DNA of 64,000 bases from Eonycteris spelaea (GCA_003508835.1 PUFA01000006.1:8742001-8806000); one strand, 5' to 3'; counted from the stretch's first letter, positions 33,932-45,397 are shown. Made by a program: numbers and translations. Notes: generated by a model not told the origin, from the sequence alone.

Positions 33932-34183
33932 ATGTGGCCTGTGCTTTGGACCGTGGTACGTACCTATGCTCCCTATGTCACATTTCCTGTGGCCTTCGTG
34001 GTCGGGGCTGTGGGCTACCACCTGGAATGGTTCATCAGGGGAAAGGATCCCCAGCCTATGGAGGAGGAGAAGAGCATCTCTGAGCGCCGGGAGGACCGCA
34101 AGTTGGATGAGCTGCTAGGCAAGGACCACACCCAGGTGGTGAGCCTTAAGGACAAGCTGGAGTTTGCCCCAAAGCTGTCCTGA
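33932..34183 (+). CDS. SMIM12: SMIM12, small integral membrane protein 12 (C-terminal frameshift)
   Basis: Single coding exon opening at a CTCTGCAG acceptor (exon from 33927). ATG at 33932 reads [20 protein letters not shown] with a hydrophobic segment (about residues 12-30), then [13 protein letters not shown], an acidic-basic [19 protein letters not shown], and ends KLEFAPKLS with TGA at 34181-34183, giving 83 residues. Human SMIM12 (UPF0767 family), as I recall it, has 92 residues ending [14 protein letters not shown]. That tail is encoded just downstream in the +1 frame, reaching TAA at 34207-34209; one G is missing near 34174. Predicted single-pass membrane protein; molecular role is not established. 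Upstream in-frame codons in the intron are not coding. The start fits the family length exactly. Confidence 0.95.
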   Translation: MWPVLWTVVRTYAPYVTFPVAFVVGAVGYHLEWFIRGKDPQPMEEEKSISERREDRKLDELLGKDHTQVVSLKDKLEFAPKLS

Positions 34184-34865
34184 ACAGAAACCGCCCGGAG
34201 AAGAATTAACGGAGGACACAGGGCCATATGGGTCCTTCTGTAGGCTGTGTGACTGGTCCCACCACCATGTTGACCCAGCTCCAGAACTCATATCAGATTT
34301 GCTTTGTCGCTTATTCTGGCCCCTCCCACACCACCCAGCCACGCATACTGGCTGCTCCCCTATGACCAGGCAGACACACTAGCAGCAGAGGGGCCAGTGA
34401 AGAGGAAGGCCCTGGAGGGTTCTGGTCCACAGGTTGCATCTGTCATATGGTGCCTACAACTGCCCAGGCTTTTGCACTTCTGGAGCATTGCTGGGAGGAA
34501 TGTTATGAAATGTCTCTTAGTCTCTGCATGGAGGCAACTTGGCCTCAAGCAGAAGTGGCTGGGGTTGGGATGTTGCCTAAGGAGGGCTACCACATGTCTG
34601 GTTCCTGTTTGCATGGGAAGAAATCAAAAACCTGCCTATCTCCCTGACTAGTTTGCCCTGTCCTTTGTGCTCACTCTTCCTGAAATCCTGTCCTATCAGC
34701 TTAGGAAGGGGATTCCTTGGGGAAGGAGAGCTTTTTTTGTTCGTTTGTTCTCGGAAGCCCAGGCTGTTCACGTTGGGGCAGGTAATTTGCTCAAAAACAA
34801 TCACCATCTTTTACCCCTGTCACTGTATAGTGTAAAACTTGATTAAAGTGGCATCTGAGAACCTT
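34184..34865 (+). other. SMIM12: SMIM12 3' UTR
   Basis: Sequence from the early stop to an ATTAAA at 34842-34847. The first 26 nt (34184-34209) are the displaced remainder of the family-conserved C-terminus. The end is inferred from the poly(A) hexamer, so a longer form is possible. Confidence 0.65.
34842..34847 (+). terminator. SMIM12: Poly(A) signal, SMIM12
   Basis: ATTAAA, the commonest variant signal, about 660 nt after the stop codon. Confidence 0.6.
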
Positions 34866-35099
34866 ATTGATCTAATCCTATCTTCCAGATGGTGTTTGGG
34901 GTCTCCTTGGGAGTTGTGCAAGTACAGGCATTACAGGGTAGGATAACACTGGCTTTTAACTAAGGCCTCTGGGGCCTTGGAAGCTTTTTTTTACAAGTGT
35001 GGTTGCATTGGGTCCTGGAGGTTGTGACTCCTGGAGGCGCAGGTTCCCAAGGGCCTTTTGTCCTGATAACATAGGCATATTGGACTTTCAGAGTCTGAA

Positions 35100-35560
35100 T
35101 TAGAATAGACTCTTAACAATTGCTATAAATTTTCCAATTATACACACACTTTTCCCTATAAAAGTAATACACATACATTAAAGAACATTTGGTAGGGACT
35201 TTTAAAATCACACACAGTCCCAGGGCTCTAGTACAACTAAAAGTTTAAACATTTTGTTATCTTTCTCTAAATCTCACATCACTTTTGTAGATCATTGTCA
35301 TTATTGTACATTTAATTTTATGTTTTCAACATAATGTTTAATATATCACTTTTCCACTCTTTCACATGGTTTCATAATCTTCAATTGTTTTTTAATAACT
35401 GCTAGTTGATCAAGTGGAAACAGCATAGTTTAACAATTTCCTATTGCTGGACTTTTGGGCTGTTTCTGGTTGTTCACTAGTATAAGTAGTGCAATGAATA
35501 CCTTATATAAGGCTTTCCCTGCATTTTGGACTAAATGGTAAGAACAGCAAATGGCATTTT
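35100..35560 (+). repeat. Degenerate LINE 3'-UTR-like sequence
   Basis: AT-rich, with TTTCCTATTGCTGGACTTTT and GGGCTGTTTCTGGTTGTTCA then AGTATAAGTAGTGCAATGAA, in the order of common old L1 3' sequence. Approximate. Confidence 0.45.
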
Positions 35561-37585
35561 GGATGAAATGGGATGAGCAGTTTTAAAGGTCTTGGCACAT
35601 AATACCAGCTGTCTTTCCTAAAGGGCTGTAGGAGTTTATACTAAAAGCTACCACTTAAGATGCTGCTGGTGAGGTTGGAAGGGGAGCAAGAGCAGAGGCC
35701 AGGAAGAGGCAGAAGCACCTATTGCTTCATGAGGTTGACCGACTTAACCTAAGTGAGCAGAGGCAAGTAATGCGCATTTGATGAAGAACAAACTGCCTTT
35801 AAAAAGGCGAAGGGTGCTTGCCCCACTTCATATCAAGATTTGAGGCCTGATGGTGTTAACAGGTGGTGAAGGTAGACTTCCTGAACAGGTGGAGAGATAC
35901 TAGCTGTGGGATGAGAGGAGCTGGGAGGATGTGGAAGGTGGTGGCCAGAGAGAGGTCAAGTTTGTGGCTTTCCCTCGGTCACTGAGGCCTGCTGGGAGTG
36001 TCGAAATGAGCTGCTGTTGCTTCTCAGGGACCGAGTCTGTCTGATGGGGAGTGTGGGGAAGGAGTGTCTGCCACTGCTTCTGAAAGGATATGCCACTGCT
36101 CAGCTAGGTTACAGGGTCTGGCTGATGGGCAGGCTTCATTGACAGACCAGTGCTGCCGCTGTGTGGCAGTGCTGAGCATGACCAAGCCAGGGATTCCTTC
36201 CCTGGGCTTAGCTAGGAGTAGCAACAGCAGATGCCTACAGGGGTCAGTCAGGTGGCTTAAATGAGCCGGCCAGGGCGGAACTGGAAAGCACAGGCCTGCC
36301 TGCAGGGGGCAGTCGCTATTCAGCATCTTCCAATTTGTGCCGCTTGCTCAGTGGTATCAGGTTTTTCAGGTTTTCTTCTAAAAGCTGCTAGAAATTCAGA
36401 TTTGCGTGTGTGTATAATCTGATTTCTAAATGGCGACAATTCAGTTTTTAAAAAACTTCGAAGCATATTAACATACCCATAGTGTTCATTTGACCTAGTG
36501 GCTGCCAGTTTGCAAATATTTTTTCTATGGCAACCTAGCAGTTTGTGGCAAATATTAGATCTCAGGAGTGGTTTCCTTTGAAACACTTTTGAGCATCCTG
36601 CACATATGTAGTGTAATGCCAACCTAAGCAAAAGATTAGAGGACCGAAAATTTTGCTACAGAAACTACCAAAAACATGTCCTCATAGACTAAGACATTTT
36701 TGGGTTTTCAATTACTTCAGAAAAACTCTGTCTCTGCTGGTGCACCTCCTCCCAGTGTCTGCCCGAGGAAGGCCTCTCTCTGGGAATCTGAGTTGCCCCC
36801 CCTTCCTATCTTGATTTGATTGTGCCCCCTTTTAAATAATTTCATTTCCTAGGGCTTGCCCTCGCTGAATTTCTGCCTCCAGCAAGTCTATTAATATTCT
36901 TAGTTCGCTTTCTTTCCCATGGGCTGGCTGAGATCTGCTGCTCGGTGCTCTAAGATGTGTGCTCTCTTGTCCCTGCTAGGTGGCATTAAATAGCAGGGTT
37001 GATGTGGATGTGGGCAAAGGCAGGCCAGGGTTGCTGGGGTGAAGCAGGAAGCCGGGCACGGACTGGTGTTCTTCCATGTTTGCCGGTTCCCTTTGGCAGC
37101 TTGTGACCTTCTCTTGGACTGGCCTAACGGTCATGGTTCGCTGAAGCACTTCAGTAAGTGGAAGTGCATGAGGCATTTTGCCTACCCCACCTTGGGTCTC
37201 TTCCCAGCCCGATGATGCCAGTGGCTTTAGAGCAGGGTTACCCTGAGCATGGCAGAAATCCCTTCTGTTCCCTCAGCAGCCCAGTGCTCCGTGCCTGGTG
37301 CTTTTCCATTCCCTCTGGAGCCTTTCCTGTGCTTGTTGCTGTGTTAGCACAAATCAGCTGGGCAGCTGCCAGTACAAGCCTGCCAGGGAGCCCTTTGACT
37401 CCTGTCAGCTTCCCAGGGTCTCAAGCTGGTGGGGCTGTCTGCTGAGTGAAACACCGTGAATTAGCCTCCCCAGAGTCACTTGGGAGCCCGACAATGAAAA
37501 TGAACAAGCTCCTCTCTGGCTCCACTTTTCCTTTTCCACTTTGGCATGGGTCTCCTGGCACTCGTAGAGCAGTGAGCCAGGGCAC
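35560..37585. other. Intergenic DNA without a recognised gene
   Basis: Mostly unique-looking sequence. It includes a second CTCF-like motif (36299-36312) and an AT-moderate, repeat-poor stretch at about 36360-36620. Open frames here have no recognisable product. Confidence 0.6.
36299..36312 (+). promoter_or_regulatory. Second CTCF-like motif
   Basis: CCTGCAGGGGGCAG matches the CTCF core at 13 of 14 positions, in the same orientation as the SMIM12-promoter motif. Confidence 0.45.
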
Positions 37586-37589
37586 TGTG

Positions 37590-37815
37590 GTCGAGTAAAA
37601 GTAAAGTGGGTTCTAGAGTCTGACAGACTTGAGTTATGAATACTGCCGCAACAAGTAGCCGAATGACCTTGGCAAGTCACTTAGCCTTTCTGAGCCTCAA
37701 TGTACTAGTGTGTAACATGAAATAAGTACCTTTTTGCTGGGTTATTGTGAGAAGGTAACATGTCAGGTTCCTGGCAGAGTCCATGGCAGCCAGTAGGTGC
37801 TCAATAAACGTTAGC
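37590..37815 (+). repeat. MIR, sense
   Basis: TCTAGAGTCTGACAGACTTG, AATGACCTTGGCAAGTCACT, CCTTTCTGAGCCTCAATGTA and CAGTAGGTGCTCAATAAACG. Confidence 0.88.
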
Positions 37816-37872
37816 TCCTTTAATTTTATTGCCAGAAATGCCTCCGTTTCCTGTAGTGGTTGCGTGTGTTCT

Positions 37873-37953
37873 TGTGATCCTGGTGAGGTGGGGATGGGGG
37901 CAAGAGCCGCCTTTGCTAGGAGAAGGGTCACAGGGACCCTCACCAGGATCACA
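37873..37953 (+). other. Perfect 16-bp stem hairpin, 49-nt loop
   Basis: TGTGATCCTGGTGAGG at 37873-37888 and its exact reverse complement CCTCACCAGGATCACA at 37938-37953. It follows a MIR but lies outside it. Confidence 0.75.
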
Positions 37954-38109
37954 GGAAGGAGTGTCTCGTGTAAGAACCAAGCTGGCTGGGAGACCTGTGT
38001 TACCAAGTCATAGCGCCACCGGTGCGGTCTGCAAGGTCAGAGACGAGAAGTGGGGAGGAAGGTGTTGTGGGATGCCCAAGAGTCACGTGTCAGGAGAATG
38101 GGTGTGGGC

Positions 38110-38200
38110 CTCGGACTTGGAGGCAAGAGCACTGGGTGACCTGAGACGTTCCCTTCACCTCACCTGGCCTCGGTGTCCCCACCTGCAAAATGGGGCACTG
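38110..38200 (+). repeat. MIR fragment, sense
   Basis: GAGCACTGGGTGACCTGAGA and CACCTGCAAAATGGGGCACT, a short MIR core. Confidence 0.6.
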
Positions 38201-39285
38201 ATATTGTGTTCCCTGCTGATGGTGTAGAAAAGGTGTAAGAGGAGTGAGAAATCAGTTCAGAGAGTGCTTTGAAAACATGCAGGTGCTGTGTTATATCCCA
38301 GTAACACCTTGCTTTTATCGAATCGAGGTTGCAGCCAGTCTGAGTAATGAAATAGAAATAAATGCTCTTTTATTCCTTTTCTGTAGGCAGTCTCAAAGTA
38401 TTTGGTAAATAGAAGTCTTTGGGGAATTAGCTTTAAGAGGTAAAGAAGAAACTAGTAATTAGTGTATCAGTCCTAGTGGTGCCTCCGATGTAGTTAAAAA
38501 CGGTTTGTTCTTTTTGAATTGAATTTGTTAACTGTAGTTACCTGTTTGTCACATCCTTTTTTACATAATGCAAAGGGAAACCTTGGCTTTGTTTTCAGTT
38601 TAAACATTCCAAATGGTCTCCCAAATATATGAGATTTTAAAAGATTTTTATTGACAACTTTTCTGCCTAGAAGGGTGCAAAGTCCTTTGTGCCTTTATGC
38701 CCCTCTCAACTGCCCTGGTTCTCTTGCTTCCAATCCTGGCTCCACTGACTTCTACTTGCTTTAGGCCTGAGCTGCCAAATGCAGCTGGGGAAATTTGTAT
38801 AACCCTACTGCCTGGTCCTCTCCACTTATGGTTTCTGGGTACAATCTTCAGGTGTTTTGTTTTTTAAACAAGCTTCCTAGCCCCCAGCCCCATCCCTGCA
38901 TGCCTCCTACCCTTTGCTGCTTGCTCTCTACCTCCATCACGACAGTGATGAAGTCATTTTGCCCCAAAGCTTCTGTGATTTCAAATCTCGTCGTCATTTT
39001 GGTCCTTATCATGCTGTAGCTCTTTGCAGTATTCAGCACTCTTTGTGGAATTCTGCTTTGACAGCGGTACCTTCTCAGTGTCCTGCCCCAGCTCTCCCCT
39101 CGTTCTCCTAAATGTGCGTGTTCTCCCAGCTCATCCTTGACTCTTCTTGCCGGAAAGTTTTAGCCTCATCTATTTAGCTTCAGACGCCACCTGTATCTAC
39201 CTTGATGACTCCTAACTATCTACGTCTGGTTGTGAATTTCCCCTCAAACTCCAGATCCTCTCTGAAACAGCTCTATCTAGATTTC
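38200..39285. other. Intergenic DNA without a recognised gene
   Basis: L2-like debris in part. No supported coding sequence. Confidence 0.5.
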
Positions 39286-39289
39286 CCAC

Positions 39290-39480
39290 ATATTCTGATG
39301 GTTAAAAGTGTTGACCTGGGTTTGAAGCTGAACTCTGTAAAGTAGTTGTGTGGCTAGATAACTTCTCTAAGCATCATCTGGAAAATGGGGGTGATTCTGC
39401 CTGCCTCACAGAGTTGTGAAGATTGAGAGGCTGCTCGTACAACCCCCAGCATGGTGTTTGGCCTACAGTCCGCCTCCTCC
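39290..39480 (+). repeat. MIR, sense
   Basis: AGTGTTGACCTGGGTTTGAA, TGGCTAGATAACTTCTCTAA and CTGCCTCACAGAGTTGTGAA. Confidence 0.7.
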
Positions 39481-39615
39481 ATCCTGTTGCTCAGTTCTGA
39501 CTCTCCCTGCCCCCCTCACCAGTCACCAGTCTGCGGTGCCCTGCTTCTTCTGTGTCTGGAATTCCTCCTCTATTCTCCTTCTTACTTCTTGCTTCAGGCC
39601 CTCGTCCTCTCTTGC

Positions 39616-39810
39616 CTAAATTAAAAAAAAATATTAATTTATGTTCTATGGTGACATTGGTTCACGAAATCCAATAAGTTTCAGCTGTATACTTTACCAG
39701 TAAGGCATATATATATATTTACACTGCGTGTTCACCTCCCATAGGTAGATTTCTTTCTGTCACCGTGTATTTGACCCCTTTTACCACGTCTACCACTCCT
39801 CTCGCTTCTT
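39616..39810 (+). repeat. L1-like tail, possibly Laurasiatherian
   Basis: TGGTGACATTGGTTCACGAA, AGTTTCAGCTGTATACTTTA, GTGTTCACCTCCCATAGG and TTTCTGTCACCGTGTATTTG. I recognise this phrase set from bat/carnivore/horse repeats, but not confidently. Confidence 0.4.
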
Positions 39811-39889
39811 GCCTAAATTTTTGATCTCTTGAAAATTCTCTCCATTACTGCCACCATTTTCTTTCTAAAACACATCTTTGATGAGATCA

Positions 39890-40330
39890 CTCTTTAAAGA
39901 CCTCTGTGACTTCTCTCTCTCACCAGAGCCCCTTGCATGCCATGCAAAATCCTGCAACACCTTGCCCCAGCCTCCCTCCCGTCACTCCCAGGGTAGATCC
40001 TAATTTTCCCATTTCCTGAACATGTCATGCTCGTTGAGTCCTGATGCCTCCATATGCATGGTGTTCGGGCCTCCCTGGTTACCTGGTGAGCTCCTATTAC
40101 ACTACAACATTTAGCAAATGTGGGCTCGTACCCACTCTCCTAGGCAGAGTCCTTGCTATCCTAGCTCTTTGTTCATTCCTCCACTACAGCATTTGTTACA
40201 AGACACTGTGATGGGTGTGTGTCCACTCTCCCACTAGACTGTGAGTTCCTTGAGGGCAGGAACCAAGTCTCACTCTGCCTCTGACAGAGGGCCTTGCACA
40301 GAATCATTTTTAATAAATGTCAAATGAATG
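39890..40330 (+). repeat. L2 LINE 3' end, sense
   Basis: TCCCACTAGACTGTGAGTTC then CTTGAGGGCAGGAACCAAGT and AATAAATGTCAAATGAATGA, the L2 3' terminus. Confidence 0.8.
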
Positions 40331-41095
40331 AAGAAGGCCCTGAGTGTGATTCTGGGATGGAGCAGGTGCTGGGGCTGAGTGTGGAGACAAGCCCCTTTTC
40401 AAAGATGGGAACATGGCTTCCAGGTGTGTGCTTCGAGATGCTGGGCGGCCTTGAGCTCAGGGCAGCAGTGTTTTGCTACAGCTTTGCCTTCCCTAAGGCA
40501 GGTAAAGAGCTAAACCCAAAAGAAGGGCTGGCTTACATTTCCCAGGGGAAGCGGGGCTTGGGCAGAGGGCTGGCTTTCCCCACTGGGTAGGACATGGACC
40601 AGCATAGACCATGATGAATTTGACCCTGATGACTCTGTAGTGGGGAACAATGTCCTCAGGAAAGCATTCAGGAAACCCTTCGTGTAGCAGTGATCAAAGC
40701 TCTACAGCAGTCCAGCAGGGTGGGTGGGAACACTCCAAGGAACCTGGCAAGGCCCTGGGGTCAGAGCCCAGGGGACTATTTGATGCCCTTACCAGGTGGG
40801 GCTCACCCTCAGCCTCAGCAGACCGCCGGGATGACCTTGTGGGATACAGAAGTCCTGGAAGGTGTGGGACTATGTGGGAGCCTGAGGGACTGCTGCTTCT
40901 GTAATGTCTCTGCTTTGTCTCCCTTTTCCCCTTAGCATCTTCGCTTTGGCTGAGGCCTGAGAGGGTCGGTAGGCTGGTAGGGAGAGGTGGAAGGATGCTT
41001 TAAAAACAGATGGGGGCAGTCTTTGCTTTCCTCATTTCATCAAGAAGCTGATGTAAAACTTCTTGTATTTATAGAAAGCCCTTCTACTCTTTGCC
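40330..41095. other. Intergenic DNA without a recognised gene
   Basis: Several open frames, none with recognisable homology. No repeat seen. Confidence 0.55.
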
Positions 41096-41250
41096 CCTCA
41101 TCCCCAAGGAGATCAAATGGAAGGTAAAAGAGCGCTGGTTCTCGTTAGGCTGACAAAGGAGATCCGAGGCCCAGAGCGGGAAATGGCTCACCCAAGATAA
41201 CACAGGGAATTCCTGGCAGAGCTGGGCTTGCAGCCACCCGTGCTCTCCCG
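41095..41250 (-). repeat. MIR fragment, antisense
   Basis: GAGGCCCAGAGCGGGAAATG, ACACAGGGAATTCCTGGCAG and GCTGGGCTTGCAGCCACCCG. Confidence 0.6.
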
Positions 41251-41734
41251 CCCTTCCTAGTTTGCATCTTGTCATCATACCAAACCAAGGTCGGCTGGCC
41301 TGTAGACTGGTTGACTTGATGAGGGAAACACCCTCGCATGCCACCTGGCCATCAGGCACAGAGCAGGCACAGCTACAGCCTCTCTGCTGGCAGCTCACAT
41401 GACTTAAACCTCTGATGGAGGCTGCAGACTGCTTTTCCTGCCCCCTTCCCGGTTTCATTTTCCCAGTGCACACACCAAAGATAAACCTTGGGGGTAGCTC
41501 TGGCCCTTTGATGCTCTCCAAGCTGTTTTCCCCACGTGTGGGAGGGTAGGAGGTCACAGTCTTTCCCACAGATGGAGTCCTGTGTGTTTATAATTTGGTT
41601 GGTTGATGACAAGGTAGATTGTTCAGCTGCTATTGTCCCTAAAGACCTGTCCTTGGCTGGCTTTTGTCTCGCTGACATACGTTGGGGCCTGGATGGGCTT
41701 AGATCCCAGCCCTCTCTTAGGCCCTCCAAGAAAC

Positions 41735-41955
41735 TCAGTTCTGGAGTTAGACTGTTTGGGTTCAAAGCCCAGCGCTGCCACTTACAGTAGTGTGGGCTTT
41801 GCCAAGCTACTTAACTTCTCTGTTTTAATCTCTTGTGTCAGATGGAGCTACTATGTTACTTATCTCAGGGTTATTGCAAGGATTAAAAGAAAAACGCGAG
41901 GCATTTGGAACACAGACCCAGATAATTAGCGCTTAGGAAGAGTTGGTTATTTTGA
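41735..41955 (+). repeat. MIR, sense
   Basis: TCTGGAGTTAGACTGTTTGG, GTTCAAAGCCCAGCGCTGCC and TATCTCAGGGTTATTGCAAG. Confidence 0.85.
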
Positions 41956-41959
41956 TTAG

Positions 41960-42915
41960 TAGTATTCTTCCATCCCATGGATTCATCCACACTTTAAGAC
42001 TCTGGTCTCTCTCTGGGCTCTAAAAGGGGGTGCCTGAGTGGAGGGGAAACAGGCCTACAGTAACGCTGTGGCAGAGGCACCTTGATCCTTAGCCCAGAGG
42101 CCCTTTGGCTCTGCTATCTGATGCTTCTCTTCTTGTTGGCCTCCTCCACTGCCCTCTCCTGTCTACACTGCCTTGGAATCGTGCGGAATCCTCAGTTCCA
42201 GAGGGAGCCTATATAGAGGTAGATGCGAACAAAACCAACTCTATTTTTGTGTCCTGGAGTTTCCACGCTGTGACCTTTGACCAACCTTAACGTCCTTAGC
42301 AAAGCATAGGTTCCTTAAAGTATTTCCATGAATATTTTTGTTAGTAAGAGCTCTAATGGCATGACAACTGAGATAAATGTGGAACGGGTCATAGTATTGA
42401 TCATTAACAATCTATCACAAGATCGCTGGGAGGTATGACCCCTGGCACGTACTGCATTCATTCTTGTCTTGTCAGTCGTTAGTGCCTGAGTTATACTGTA
42501 AAAAAAGTACTGTAATGGGTGTTAGTGGAAAATTTGTGCAAAACTGCTGGGTCATCTGTTCGTTTCCACTCTACATTCCTGTAAGTAAATTACCCTATAA
42601 TAAATTCCATTATATTCTGTGGAATTGCCTGCTGTGTTTGTTAGGCTTAAGATACCTTCTCATTACGATGGCCATTACAGCTTTGCCCCACCATTGGACA
42701 GGTCCCCAACACTCACAGCCCTGCCTTGGTTCGCTCACTGATCAACTTGCAGGCAGATGGAGATTACTGGAGGAGGCTGTGGAGGCTGAGTGGCTGAGCT
42801 GAAGGGGTCTTGTCTCGTTACTGTGGCTCTCAGAGCACCAACCCATTGTGAGGCTCAGCTGGGAGTGTGTGGCAGACCCCTCCTCATGGTCCCCAGACAA
42901 GGCAAGGGAGGTTTG
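41960..42915. other. Intergenic DNA without a recognised gene
   Basis: No coding sequence or named repeat that I can support. Confidence 0.5.
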
Positions 42916-42917
42916 TT

Positions 42918-43295
42918 AGACCTGCTGCAACTGGTACCTCAGAGACCAGGTAGCTTAAACCACAGGAATTACTTTTCTCACAGTTCTGGAGGCTGGAAGG
43001 CCAAGACAGAACATGGGGCGGGGTTGGTTTCCTCTGAGGCCTCTCTCCTTGACTTGGCAGATGGCCACCCTCTTGCCGCCTCTTCACATGGCGCCCTTCT
43101 GCCCAGGAGGTCCTGATGTCTCTCTTTGTGTCCAAATCTCCCAACGAAGACACTAGCTGGATTGGGTTAGGGCCACTCTAAGGGCCTCAGTTTAACCTAA
43201 TCACTTCATTAAAGGCCATATCTCCAGATACAGTCACATTCTGAGATATAGGGATTAGGGCTTCAACATATGGATTTTGGTGCAGGCCTATAGCA
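42918..43295 (-). repeat. MLT1 (ERVL-MaLR) LTR, antisense
   Basis: TTTTCTCACAGTTCTGGAGG, TTTCCTCTGAGGCCTCTCTC, CTTTGTGTCCAAATCTCCCA, CTCCAGATACAGTCACATTC and GGGCTTCAACATATGGATTT, nearly the full antisense MLT1 LTR in order. Confidence 0.85.
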
Positions 43296-43299
43296 GGGC

Positions 43300-44365
43300 A
43301 GACAGGGCAGCAGCGTGTAAGGGGCTGCCTCCGGGGAAATCTCCACAGGGGAGAGTGGCAGTAGCTGGAGCCTTGGACGTGGGGTGCTCAGCCTTCTCAG
43401 GCAAGGCCCGGCCGGCTGGCTGGTCCCTGGCTGCTTGCCTGGTCCTGGGCTGAGACTGGTGCTGGCTCCTCCTCTTCCTTTCCTCAAGAGGCCTTAGGGT
43501 GGGAAGTAAACTCCAGAGGCCGGAAAGCTCTGCCAGCTGATTATCCCTGTGGTCTCTGGGGTGAAGGAACAGTCAGGGGGCCCCAAGCATGGTCCGGTCC
43601 TTCCCCTGCCTTATCAGAGCCTGAAGCCCTTCCTCTAGACCACTGTTATAGGTTGGCCATAGCCCAGGCTCTCCCAAAGCACACTGACTTTGAAGGGGAT
43701 ACTTGGAGCCACCCTTGTTTTAGCTGAGTTCTGCCTCTCTCTGTACCCTTCCAGGTAGGAGTGGTAGAAATAGCACTGAGAATCCAAACATCACTCATTG
43801 TTTTTTTCAGAAGATTTACCTGCCTGATTGGGTTGGTTCAGACTGATATCATAGTAAAGCCTTTCCCTGCTGAGCTCATGTGTTTTTTGATAAAAGCTGT
43901 GTGCGGGGTGGGGAGGTGATGGGGAAGTGACTCAGAAGTTTGGTGGGATTCGCATGTGCCACAGATAAAAAGGGAACACCTGGTCTTGCCTTGGAGCACC
44001 CCCCGTAACCCCCTCCACACACACTTTCCTGCTAGAGAGCATTTCAGGGGCCTCTGATGGCTCATTGCCCTTTCCCAGCTCTCAGTGTCTGCCTCTGAGG
44101 TCAGCAGCCTTGTTTGGTGGCTGCTGGTTCCCCCAGGGTCCAGGAGCCTGAAGGGGAGGCAGGGACAATGATGCTTTAGGTCAGGCTGCCCCGCCTCCTG
44201 CCCAGCCAGTTCCCAGGATTGCCGAGGTTCCCTGCTTCTTGGAAAAGGGCTGGAAGGCCATCACCTTCTTTCTCCCGTGGACCTGGTTAGTCTCAGGAAC
44301 CTGAGGCAGATCAATCCCAGAAAAGAGAGGGGAAACCTGCTTGCTCACTGAGATCCTTCAACCTG
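43300..44365. other. Intergenic DNA without a recognised gene
   Basis: Moderately GC-rich, no coding sequence or clear repeat. Confidence 0.5.
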
Positions 44366-44369
44366 AGTG

Positions 44370-44560
44370 TCAGGCTGGGTGCTTCACTATATCTCATTTA
44401 ATTCTCCCAAGAACCCCACAAGGCAGGAAGTGGTGTCTTTATTTTTATGTACAGGAGGAAACTGAGATTCAGAGGCTAAGGTGGGACCTTCTAAGTTACA
44501 GGTGGAGAAGGTGACCGTGCTGGGACTCTAGCTGGGTCTGCTGGCTTTGTGGCTCTTCTA
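44370..44560 (-). repeat. MIR, antisense
   Basis: TATCTCATTTAATTCTCCCA, CAGGAGGAAACTGAGATTCA and GTGCTGGGACTCTAGCTGGG. Confidence 0.8.
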
Positions 44561-44999
44561 CCCTGATGAGGTGGTCCTTCCTGATTTCACTGCCCTTTGC
44601 CTTTCTTTCTTCCCCTATGACAGTGGAGGGAGGAGGGTGGGAAAGTCATCGAGGGCTTCCTCTTCTCCTCCTTCCTCTCATCTCTGGAGACTTCTTTGTT
44701 TTCCCTGATTCCTGGACACTCTGGGCCTGGGCAGCCCAACTGGCTGAGTTGCAGTTCTCAGGTCTCCAGTGGCTAGATGGGATGAATGACTTCTCACCTC
44801 TTGACTTGTCCCTGCCTTCCATACCAGCTGCCCCTTCCCAAGTTCCCACAATGGCCTGAGGCTGATTCAGCGCCTGCTTTATTGAAGCAGAGGACAATAC
44901 TCACAGAGGCAGGCTGCTGGCAGGGTGGGTGCAGCCTCTGCCTTTCTCCAGGGCTGCCTCTGGATGAAAACAAGGTCTTTGGAAAGTAACCTCACAGAG

Positions 45000-45397
45000 T
45001 GATCCGATCATAGATTGCTAACCGGGCAGGTCATGGTGGGTAGTCACGTCCCAGGCGGATAACTTCTTTAGTGAAAGGTTTTAAGCCGGCGCTGTTCATT
45101 ACACTATTACACTTGAGCATCTAGGTTAACACACCTTTGAAATGCCAGAAGTAACATTCCTTGAAGGGAGTGTTAACTCTCAAGAGAGCACATAACCTTG
45201 TTAACTATCCTGTAATCCCCCCTTGCTTTCTCCAATCTTCCTTATGTCCCTTCCTTAATTTCTAATGCGTAAAAGAACCTGCAAAACTGTTGTTCTCCAG
45301 ACTATTTGAGATCTTGCTCCCCAGCATATGTCATTAGTTTGGCTCAAATAAACTCTTACGGAAATCCTCTAGAGGTTTGATGTTTCTTACTTCGACA
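45000..45397 (+). mobile_element. Probable solo retroviral LTR (class I type)
   Basis: About 400 nt with retroviral LTR layout: an A/T-moderate U3-like stretch, AATAAA at 45347-45352 inside GGCTCAAATAAACTCTTACG, and a CA terminus (TTCGACA, to 45397). I see no internal viral genes beside it, so it would be a solo LTR. The 5' limit and a target duplication are not resolved. Confidence 0.5.
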
